Of a DNA stretch of 5,286 bases, positions 1 through 5,286 are shown piece after piece. Every line of letters begins with the position of its first letter. Position 1 is the first letter of the stretch. Origin of the DNA: Spirochaetaceae bacterium (lineage in GTDB: Bacteria; Spirochaetota; Spirochaetia; B11-G9); NCBI GenBank assembly GCA_030643345.1, contig DAOWMA010000185.1, forward strand, positions 1 to 5,286, given 5' to 3'. The notes beneath the pieces are model-generated. The model did not search any database. It worked only from the letters and a program-made list of their open reading frames with translations, and had not been told where the DNA came from. A program made the position numbers and the translations under genes.

Positions 1-793
1 ACATTATCATACCCGAACCATTGCTTATTACGGCTATATTACCTTCATTATTTATTGGAATATATAGAAGATTAAATTCACGGGCTTCAGGAATAAGCTT
101 GTTTTCTTCCATATCATCTCTAAAAACTTTTAAGTCATCGTGTCTGTAAAGAGAATTATCATCAATATCAATTTTTCCATCGAGTGCCATCAATTTATCG
201 TTATTATCGATGATCAATGGATTTATCTCAGCAAGCAAACAATCCATATCAATGAAGATATTATATAATTTCCTGCATATATCTTTAAAATCAGAACGAT
301 AATTCTGCTCAAGACCGGTTTTATCCATCGCATACTGAATGACGAAATCATTGAGAGGCTCCGAGGGATCAAGAAGGACTTTAGCTATTTTATCCGGATG
401 CTTCCCGGCTATTTCATTAATCTCTACTCCACCCTCCGGGCTGAAGATCATTACAGGTTTTTTATGTTTCCTATCCAAAGTAAAGCTGAGATACATCTCT
501 TTTTTCAACTCAATCATTTCAGGAAGAAAAATATATTTTACCGGAAGATTCTTAATCTTCATTTCAAACATGGCCTTCCCTTTTTCAAGAAGTTCTGAAT
601 CGCTTGAGGCAAATTTAATACCCCCGGCCTTCCCTCGTCCACCAGTCTGGACCTGTGCTTTTAAGACAACCGGATACTTTATTTTCCCTCTAAGCTTAGT
701 CAGTTCTTCCATGGAACCAACAACATTACCGCTTCTGCAGGGCAGATCATATTTTTTAAAAATTTCATGAGCTTTATACTCCAGTAGTTTCAT
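1..793 (-). CDS. sucC: ADP-forming acyl-CoA ligase (succinyl-CoA synthetase type), beta subunit; 3' end cut by window edge
   Basis: This is the first 264 residues of an ATP-grasp beta subunit; the family is about 390 residues long, so roughly the last third (the CoA-ligase/flavodoxin-like domain) lies beyond the left edge. With the alpha subunit it would interconvert acyl-CoA + ADP (or GDP) + Pi and acid + CoA + ATP in the cytoplasm. Visible hallmarks are the N-terminal MKLLEYKAHEIF, the nucleotide-binding KAQVQTGGRGKAGG at residues 45-58, PEGGVEI at 119-125, the metal-binding AEINPL at 188-193 (E189 and N191 match E. coli E197 and N199), LDGK at 204-207, and GNIAVISNGSGM at 251-262, which is the start of the second domain. 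No stop interrupts the frame. The ATG is 5 bases after the dehydrogenase stop, with GAGGAA inside the end of that gene, so the two are probably translationally coupled. Family is certain. The acid is not: succinate is the default, but malate, sulfoacetate or another acid is possible given the partner enzyme. Confidence 0.93.
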   Translation of the reverse strand, partial: MKLLEYKAHEIFKKYDLPCRSGNVVGSMEELTKLRGKIKYPVVLKAQVQTGGRGKAGGIKFASSDSELLEKGKAMFEMKIKNLPVKYIFLPEMIELKKEMYLSFTLDRKHKKPVMIFSPEGGVEINEIAGKHPDKIAKVLLDPSEPLNDFVIQYAMDKTGLEQNYRSDFKDICRKLYNIFIDMDCLLAEINPLIIDNNDKLMALDGKIDIDDNSLYRHDDLKVFRDDMEENKLIPEAREFNLLYIPINNEGNIAVISNGSGMIM

Positions 794-798
794 ATACT

Positions 799-2172
799 TT
801 ATTCCTCTTCAGCCCAAAGTTCTTCATCGCCGGGGACCGTAGTGTTCTTCCTTATATTAGAGATTCTTGTAATATTAAGCAGATGTTTGTAATAGAAATT
901 TTCAGAGATACTGTTATTACCCCATGACCCGCAGCCAAGAGTACTGGATGCATTGAGACCGTTCAGAAAACTCCCCCCGCTACTGGTAGCACAGGTCTGA
1001 TTCACAAGGACCCGGCTTGCGGGTATACGCATTCCCAGTTCACGGATGTGTTCCTTGTTATTGGAATGGATCGAAACGGAATGGCCCTTGCCCTCTATTT
1101 CCAGATTATCGATTGCAATATCTACAGCTTCAGAAAAATCGTTGTATTTAAAAGGAGTAATTACCGGAAACATCTTTTCCTTGCGCAGGAGGCTCTCTTT
1201 ATTGGAGACTTCTTCCGGCATAACAATAACTTTGGTCTCTTCAGGGATTTCCAAACCTGCCGCCCCGGCAATTACATTAACACTCTGTCCAACCATATCC
1301 TTATTGGTCTTCCCATCCGGGAATAGTACATTCAGAAGCCTTTCCCGCTCCTTGTAACTCTCAACCCAGTAGCCGCCATAGGCTTCCAGTTCCTTTCTCA
1401 TCTCCTCATATTTATCCACCGGGGTAATGATACTCTGCTCACCTGAACAGATAATTCCACGATCGAAGATTCTCCCGTCAATAATCATTTTAACCGCTTC
1501 TTTAATATCAACATCCCGATCAATAATAGTCTGTACATTCCCCTGACCAACCCCGAATGAAGGTTTCCCACTCGAATATGCTGCTTTGACCATACCCGGT
1601 CCACCGGTAGCTACGATCACATCCACATTCTCCATCAGCAGATTGGTACGCTTCACACTTGACTCGTCTACATACTGAATAAGATTATCCGGCGCACCAT
1701 GTTTCTTAATTAGCTCATTCCACCTATCGACCAGGTATTTAGTAGTTTTCCTGGCTCTGGGATGAGGAGCAATAATAATTGAATTTCTTCCCTTAACAGC
1801 TGCCATAGCATTGGCCATGGCAGTAACCTGAGGGTTGGTAGTCGGCTGTATTGCTCCGACAACTCCAACAGGCTTGGCAATCTCTATAATACCTGTATCT
1901 TCATCCTCTTTGATGATCCCAATAGATTTTTTACCCTTCAGGCTGTACCACAGAATTTTTGCCTTTCCAAGGTTTTTTGCAGTTTTGTATTCTACAGCAC
2001 CCATTCCGGTTTCCGCTACCGACATCTTTGCCAGCTCTTCTGCATTATCAAAAACATATTTGGCAATCTCCCGGACAATCCTGTCTATAGCTTTCTGGTC
2101 AAAAGACTCAATGTCTTTGAGTGCTTTTCCTGACTTTGCTACCAGTTCTTTAATATATTTCTCATCTGTCAT
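799..2172 (-). CDS. CoA-acylating aldehyde dehydrogenase (succinate-semialdehyde / sulfoacetaldehyde dehydrogenase-like)
   Basis: This 457-residue cytoplasmic enzyme should convert an aldehyde + CoA + NAD(P)+ to acyl-CoA. It resembles the recalled sequence of C. kluyveri SucD along its whole length: PVGVVGAIQPTTNP at 101-114, NAMAAVKGRNSIIIAPHP at 121-138, VIVATGGPGMVKAAYSSGKP at 185-204, the catalytic cysteine C242 in GIICSGEQS (239-247), KEKMFPV at 331-337, GHSVSIHS at 363-370, NQTCATSSGGSF at 391-402 and TLGCGSWGNNSISEN at 411-425. It lacks the fused alcohol dehydrogenase of AdhE and any clear microcompartment-targeting peptide. The start at 2172 is chosen over an in-frame ATG at 2205 because AGGGAG lies 7 bases before it, whereas the upstream ATG sits inside a palindrome and has its only purine tract too close. 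It is the first gene of its operon and is followed by the acyl-CoA ligase, which would recover ATP from the thioester. The aldehyde is undetermined: succinate semialdehyde by closest recalled homologue, sulfoacetaldehyde (SauS/SqwD type) as the main alternative. Confidence 0.93.
   Translation of the reverse strand: MTDEKYIKELVAKSGKALKDIESFDQKAIDRIVREIAKYVFDNAEELAKMSVAETGMGAVEYKTAKNLGKAKILWYSLKGKKSIGIIKEDEDTGIIEIAKPVGVVGAIQPTTNPQVTAMANAMAAVKGRNSIIIAPHPRARKTTKYLVDRWNELIKKHGAPDNLIQYVDESSVKRTNLLMENVDVIVATGGPGMVKAAYSSGKPSFGVGQGNVQTIIDRDVDIKEAVKMIIDGRIFDRGIICSGEQSIITPVDKYEEMRKELEAYGGYWVESYKERERLLNVLFPDGKTNKDMVGQSVNVIAGAAGLEIPEETKVIVMPEEVSNKESLLRKEKMFPVITPFKYNDFSEAVDIAIDNLEIEGKGHSVSIHSNNKEHIRELGMRIPASRVLVNQTCATSSGGSFLNGLNASSTLGCGSWGNNSISENFYYKHLLNITRISNIRKNTTVPGDEELWAEEE
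802..807 (-). promoter_or_regulatory. Ribosome binding site for the acyl-CoA ligase, inside the upstream gene
   Basis: GAGGAA on the minus strand is part of the last glutamate codons of the dehydrogenase and lies 8 bases before the ligase ATG at 793. The site overlaps translated sequence, which suggests the ligase is translated by coupling to the dehydrogenase. Confidence 0.75.
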
Positions 2173-2179
2173 TCTACTT

Positions 2180-2185
2180 CTCCCT
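2180..2185 (-). promoter_or_regulatory. Ribosome binding site that fixes the dehydrogenase start
   Basis: AGGGAG on the minus strand lies 7 bases before the ATG at 2172. This spacing supports a 457-residue protein rather than the 468-residue reading from 2205. Confidence 0.75.
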
Positions 2186-2205
2186 GTAAATACCTTCCAA
2201 TACAT

Positions 2206-2228
2206 GACCTTTCAAAGGTCTTACCTTT
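2206..2228. promoter_or_regulatory. Candidate operator: 15-base palindrome plus a third half-site
   Basis: GACCTTT-C-AAAGGTC (2206-2220) is a perfect inverted repeat with a single central base, and a further ACCTTT at 2223-2228 repeats its left arm 16 bases on. The group therefore reads ACCTTT, AAAGGT, ACCTTT. It covers the predicted start point (about 2224) of the leftward transcript, where a repressor commonly binds. The one-base centre makes a stable RNA hairpin unlikely, so a dimeric DNA-binding protein is the better guess. No regulator gene is in the window and the motif is not one I can assign to a family. Confidence 0.55.
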
Positions 2229-2230
2229 AT

Positions 2231-2260
2231 ATTATTAGTCCTTTATTACTTTTTTGTCAA
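2231..2260 (-). promoter_or_regulatory. Sigma70-like promoter of the dehydrogenase-ligase operon
   Basis: Read on the minus strand, TTGACA (2260-2255, six of six to consensus) is separated by 18 bases from AATAAT (2236-2231, five of six). This places the transcript start near 2224 and gives a leader of about 50 bases. The region is AT-rich, so the -10 box could be a neighbouring hexamer, but the exact -35 match supports the call. Confidence 0.6.
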
Positions 2261-2298
2261 TTAACCTTAATGTTACTCATAAAAAGTTATTAAAAAAC

Positions 2299-2326
2299 TT
2301 GACAGCTGTGTATAGTATGATAAACT
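2299..2326 (+). promoter_or_regulatory. Sigma70-like promoter of the ABC transporter operon
   Basis: TTGACA (2299-2304, perfect) is followed after 16 bases by TAAACT (2321-2326, four of six), predicting a start near 2333 and a leader of about 65 bases. The spacer begins with the 8-base palindrome ACAGCTGT (2302-2309), which overlaps the -35 box and might be a regulator contact or chance. The opposite promoter's -35 box is 38 bases away, so the two face away from each other and could share a regulator. Confidence 0.55.
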
Positions 2327-2397
2327 AAATTTAACATATTAAACTTTTACCGGATATTTCGACTCTAAAATATGTGAAATAACTAAAGGAGAGAAAG

Positions 2398-4419
2398 ATG
2401 AAAAAGAAACTGATTGTTGTTCTGTTATCGCTGTTCATTGTATTCAGCGTATTTTCAGGCGGCGACAAAGAAACAAGCACAGAGGATTCGGGTGGATTCA
2501 TTGCAGCTCCAACCGTTTCTTATGCTATGGGGATAACAACTGAATTCCCCCAGCAGCTTGAACTGGCTGATTATGAGAAACAGACCGGAGAAAAACTGGA
2601 ATTTACTGGCAATCCATTATTTGCTGAAAGAGAGAAAAGTAAAGATCTCCCGTCTGTAGATCAACGACTGCCGGAAGAGCCCCTTGTTGTTCTCCCGTAT
2701 GATGTAATTGGTAAATACGGCGGCAAGCTTAAAGGTATGTGTATCTCTTATGAGTCGGGGACATCCGAAGTTATGGCATGGCGTCACGCCAATCTTGTCA
2801 GATTTAGTGATGACATGAGCACAATAGTGCCGAATGTTGCAAAAGAATGGAAATGGAACAGCGATTTTACTGAGATTACATTTACATTACGTAAAGGCCA
2901 CAAGTGGTCCGACGGCGCCCCCTTTGGTGCTGATGATATTGTTTTTTATGTAAACGATATTCTTCTTAATAAAGAGATCCACAAGGTTATTCCTTCTCCA
3001 TGGGGCGCAGCTGTTCCAAGTGTAGAGAAAATTAATGATGTCACTGTAAAGCTGAAATTCGAAAATGCATTTACAGGTTTACTTTATTATTTAGGTGGAA
3101 GCGGATCTTATTTTGACGCATTTGCACCAAAACATTTTCTGGAACAGTATCATATTACATATAACCCTAATGCCGATAAAGAAGCAAAGGCAAACGGATA
3201 CGATAACTGGGTACAGCAGTTCGGCACTTACTGGAATAAATGGAAAGATGCAATAGTTGCAGGTCCTGAGGGAGTTAGGGTCCCTACTCTTGAAAGTCAT
3301 ATTCTGCAGGAAGTACCTACAACACAGCGCCGTATCTATATTGCAAATCCTTACTACTTTAAAGTGGATACAGCAGGTAATCAGCTTCCTTATGTTGATT
3401 ATCATTATGAAAGATTTCTTGAAAAGCAGTTATGGCCTCTTGAAATTATGAACGGTAATATTGATCAGAAAGCACAGAACATGCCCCTTGATATCTATAC
3501 CGTACTTAAAGAAAACGAGAAAAAAGGACAGTATGAATTGCAGCTTCCTTCCGGACAGGTTGGACCGACAATGATATTTAACCAGACAAGTGATGATCCT
3601 GTGTTAGGAAAAATCTTCAGTGATGTCCGCTTCAGGTATGCCATGTCCCTGGCAATTAATCGAAATGAGATCAATGAGTCTCTTTTCCTCGGACTGGGAA
3701 CTCCTGAACAGGCGCTTCCTTTGAATGTGCCGTATGTTACTGATAAAGACAGGAAATTCATGACTGAATATAATCCTGATAAAGCAAACGAACTGCTTGA
3801 CGAAATGGGTCTGAAGATGGGACCTGATGGATACAGACTGAGTCCTGACGGGAAACCGTTTACAGTACTGTGGGAATACACTCTTCAGTATGTCTGGACA
3901 ACAGATTTTCCGGCCCTTGTATCTGAATACTGGAAAAATGTGGGTGTAAAAGTACTGCTCAAAGAGGTAACCACTCAGCTTACCAGGGATAAACAGAAAT
4001 CCAATACACTCGACATAACAAGTGAATGGATGGCCCCCTTTGAACCAAGTATGATTTCAACTCCTCACCTGTTTCTTCCCCCGTATTCCGGACATTGGCC
4101 TATTATGGGTCTGCCATGGATGGATTGGAAGACCAGCAATGGCGCATCAGGGGTAAAACCACCTGCATGGGTACTGGATCTATGGGACATTGCAGCTGAA
4201 TGGACCACTCTTGTTCCAGGCTCATCGAGATATCTGGAACTTGGAAGGAAGATTATAAAGATTAATCAGGAAAATCTGCCCGTTATTGGTACTCTTGGCA
4301 ATATTCCATTGATAACTGTAGTTTCAGACAGGCTCGGAAATGCACCGGAATGGACAATTAACAGCACTTTCTTTGGTTATTCGTATCCATACAGAGCTGA
4401 CCAGTGGTTTATCAAATAA
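2398..4419 (+). CDS. ABC transporter periplasmic solute-binding protein, family 5 (large, 673 residues)
   Basis: This is the ligand-capturing component of an ABC importer of the peptide/nickel/oligosaccharide class (SBP_bac_5). Residues 1-20 are a signal peptide with a KKK n-region and a hydrophobic core, ending VFS before GGDKE. There is no lipobox cysteine, so signal peptidase I release into the periplasm is likely. After a polar linker come LPEEPLVV and IGKYGGKL (91-111), typical of the large, roughly 600-700-residue branch. The family core follows: LVRFSDDMSTIVPNVAKEWKWNSDFTEITFTLRKGHKWSDGAPFGADDIVF in parts at 133-183, then DVRFRYAMSLAINRNEIN (409-426), and NPDKANELLDEMG (459-471). It has 21 tryptophans, in keeping with members that bind glycosides, such as the alpha-galactoside-binding AgpA of Sinorhizobium, but peptides or other ligands cannot be excluded. 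AAAGGAGA lies just before the ATG. The gene leads a transporter operon and is followed by a terminator and then the permease. Family is secure; ligand is unknown. Confidence 0.94.
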   Translation: MKKKLIVVLLSLFIVFSVFSGGDKETSTEDSGGFIAAPTVSYAMGITTEFPQQLELADYEKQTGEKLEFTGNPLFAEREKSKDLPSVDQRLPEEPLVVLPYDVIGKYGGKLKGMCISYESGTSEVMAWRHANLVRFSDDMSTIVPNVAKEWKWNSDFTEITFTLRKGHKWSDGAPFGADDIVFYVNDILLNKEIHKVIPSPWGAAVPSVEKINDVTVKLKFENAFTGLLYYLGGSGSYFDAFAPKHFLEQYHITYNPNADKEAKANGYDNWVQQFGTYWNKWKDAIVAGPEGVRVPTLESHILQEVPTTQRRIYIANPYYFKVDTAGNQLPYVDYHYERFLEKQLWPLEIMNGNIDQKAQNMPLDIYTVLKENEKKGQYELQLPSGQVGPTMIFNQTSDDPVLGKIFSDVRFRYAMSLAINRNEINESLFLGLGTPEQALPLNVPYVTDKDRKFMTEYNPDKANELLDEMGLKMGPDGYRLSPDGKPFTVLWEYTLQYVWTTDFPALVSEYWKNVGVKVLLKEVTTQLTRDKQKSNTLDITSEWMAPFEPSMISTPHLFLPPYSGHWPIMGLPWMDWKTSNGASGVKPPAWVLDLWDIAAEWTTLVPGSSRYLELGRKIIKINQENLPVIGTLGNIPLITVVSDRLGNAPEWTINSTFFGYSYPYRADQWFIK

Positions 4420-4446
4420 ACAGATAAATCATCTTCTAAAATAATT

Positions 4447-4484
4447 CCGGACCCGGGCAGAAGCTTGTCTGGGTCCGGTTTTTT
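4447..4484 (+). terminator. Intrinsic terminator between binding protein and permease genes
   Basis: CCGGACCC (4447-4454) pairs perfectly with GGGTCCGG (4471-4478). The stem continues inward as GGGCAG with TTGTCT (six more pairs, three of them G-U) to a four-base AAGC loop, and six T follow at 4479-4484. It begins 27 bases after the binding-protein stop codon. Since the permease downstream needs the same promoter, it probably works as a partial terminator or mRNA-stabilising hairpin that keeps the binding protein in excess over the membrane parts. Confidence 0.9.
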
Positions 4485-4521
4485 ACAAACAAATTAATAT
4501 TTTTTATAAGGGGGAATAATA

Positions 4522-5286
4522 ATGCTTGAATTATTTGTACGCCGCCTTGGTACTGCGTGTGTTACCATATTTTTATTATCTATTGTCGCCTTTATCCTCA
4601 TTCAGCTTCCTCCGGGAGATTTTGTAGATACCTATGCAGGTAAAAAAACTCAGGGAGGAGTTATCATTACCCAGGATGAATTGGATACAATGCGAAGCAG
4701 ACTGGGTCTTGACAGACCGTTATACCAGCAATACGGGAAATGGATAGGTGATCTTTTTAAGGGTGATATGGGGTTTTCATGGGAATACCACAGGCCGGTA
4801 AAAGATGTAATCGGGGAGAGACTATCCATGACTCTCATCCTTGCTTTTTCAACCCTTATTTTTACATATGTTGTTGCAATTATTATCGGTATCTATTCTG
4901 CGGTCCGGCAGTATTCAATAGGTGATAACCTGGCAACAGTTATAGGGTATCTGGGTCTGGCAACCCCCGGGTTTTTGTTTGCATTGATTCTTATGTTTCT
5001 CGGACAGAAATGGTTCGGGATAAGTGTCGGGGGGTTGTTTTCTCCGGAGTTTGAAGATGCTGCATGGAGTTTTGCCAAATTAATGGACCTGTTTTCCCAT
5101 CTCTGGGTCCCGGTTGTTGTTCTCGGTATGGCAGGTACTGCATTTCAGATTCGTACTATGCGTGCTACTCTTTTAGATGAACTAAACAAAATGTATGTTA
5201 CATCTGCACGATCGGGTGGAATACCTGAATTCAAACTGCTAATGAGGTATCCTGTTCGTATGGCACTTAATCCCATAGCATCAACT
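4522..5286 (+). CDS. ABC transporter permease, DppB/OppB type; 3' end cut by window edge
   Basis: The first 255 residues of an inner-membrane permease that would form half of the channel for the upstream binding protein. Family members are about 310-340 residues, so the last one or two membrane segments are missing. The N-terminus MLELFVRRLGTACVTIFLLSIVAFILIQLPPGD contains the first membrane helix (about 10-29) and the family's PPGD signature at 30-33. LGLDRPLYQQYGKWIGDLFKGDMGFSW (61-87) is the usual periplasmic block. Further helices lie near 101-125, 136-160 and 193-213. The cytoplasmic EAA loop that docks on the ATPase is seen as YVTSARSGGIPEFKLLMRYPVRMALNP (225-251), with its conserved glycine at 232 or 233. 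AAGGGGG lies about 8 bases before the ATG. A second DppC-type permease and the ATPase genes are expected to the right. The transported solute cannot be read from this protein. Confidence 0.94.
   Translation, partial: MLELFVRRLGTACVTIFLLSIVAFILIQLPPGDFVDTYAGKKTQGGVIITQDELDTMRSRLGLDRPLYQQYGKWIGDLFKGDMGFSWEYHRPVKDVIGERLSMTLILAFSTLIFTYVVAIIIGIYSAVRQYSIGDNLATVIGYLGLATPGFLFALILMFLGQKWFGISVGGLFSPEFEDAAWSFAKLMDLFSHLWVPVVVLGMAGTAFQIRTMRATLLDELNKMYVTSARSGGIPEFKLLMRYPVRMALNPIAST

Noticed and set aside
339..770. Open frame of 143 codons on the plus strand, plus a shorter one at 398-598
   Set aside because: Both lie opposite the acyl-CoA ligase beta subunit, whose protein matches its family throughout; the plus-strand translations show no recognisable domain.
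2172..2205. Longer dehydrogenase start at 2205 (11 extra residues, MYWKVFTGRSR)
   Set aside because: The ATG lies against the palindrome with no properly spaced ribosome site, while the ATG at 2172 has AGGGAG 7 bases upstream and aligns with the recalled start of homologues. The extension also does not look like an amphipathic microcompartment-targeting helix.
1835..2293. Plus-strand open frame of 152 codons opposite the dehydrogenase start and running into the intergenic region
   Set aside because: It is antisense to conserved dehydrogenase sequence, has no family resemblance, and its end overlaps the predicted promoter and operator.
2354..2373. AT-rich inverted repeat ATATTT / AAATAT in the binding-protein leader
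   Set aside because: Six AT pairs with an eight-base spacer are expected often in such AT-rich DNA and would not form a stable structure.
3495..3881. Minus-strand open frames inside the binding-protein gene (also 3091-3405) and inside the permease (4650-4838, 4893-5078)
   Set aside because: They are shadows of well-supported coding sequence, with no family features of their own.
4482..4510. Possible promoter TTTACA, 17 bases, TATAAG just before the permease gene
   Set aside because: It scores well by consensus, but the transcript would begin about 5 bases before the ATG and lose the AAGGGGG ribosome site; the stretch is AT-rich and includes the terminator's T run, so it is probably chance.

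Overview
The window is a moderately AT-rich piece of bacterial chromosome with two divergent gene groups around a 225-base intergenic control region. The organism cannot be named from this much sequence. Three things suggest an anaerobe, possibly a spirochaete: the CoA-acylating aldehyde dehydrogenase is most like the succinate-semialdehyde dehydrogenase of Clostridium kluyveri; it is paired with an ADP-forming acyl-CoA ligase; and the large solute-binding protein has a signal peptide ending in a small-residue cleavage site followed by GGDKE, without a lipobox cysteine, a style common in Spirochaetales. This assignment is an inference.

Left half, minus strand: a CoA-acylating aldehyde dehydrogenase (2172 down to 799) is followed after 5 bases by the beta subunit of a succinyl-CoA synthetase-type (ADP-forming) acyl-CoA ligase. 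The ligase starts at 793 and runs off the left edge. Read together, they make an energy-conserving pair: aldehyde + CoA + NAD(P)+ gives acyl-CoA, and acyl-CoA + ADP + Pi gives acid + ATP. The alpha subunit is expected just beyond the left edge. The aldehyde is not determined by the sequence. Succinate semialdehyde is the default from homology. Sulfoacetaldehyde is a real alternative, because the same enzyme pair ends the sulfo-transketolase route of sulfoquinovose breakdown.

Middle: the intergenic region (2173-2397) holds one sigma70-like promoter pointing each way, with the -35 boxes 38 bases apart. A 15-base perfect palindrome plus a third half-site lies over the predicted start point of the leftward transcript and looks like a repressor operator.

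Right half, plus strand: a 673-residue family 5 (peptide/oligosaccharide type) periplasmic binding protein is followed by a strong intrinsic terminator, then by the first 255 residues of a DppB-type ABC permease cut by the right edge. The second permease and the ATPases are presumably further right. The simplest reading is a catabolic locus in which an ABC importer brings in a substrate whose breakdown yields an aldehyde, and the divergent operon oxidises that aldehyde with ATP gain. The functional link between the two operons rests only on the shared control region.
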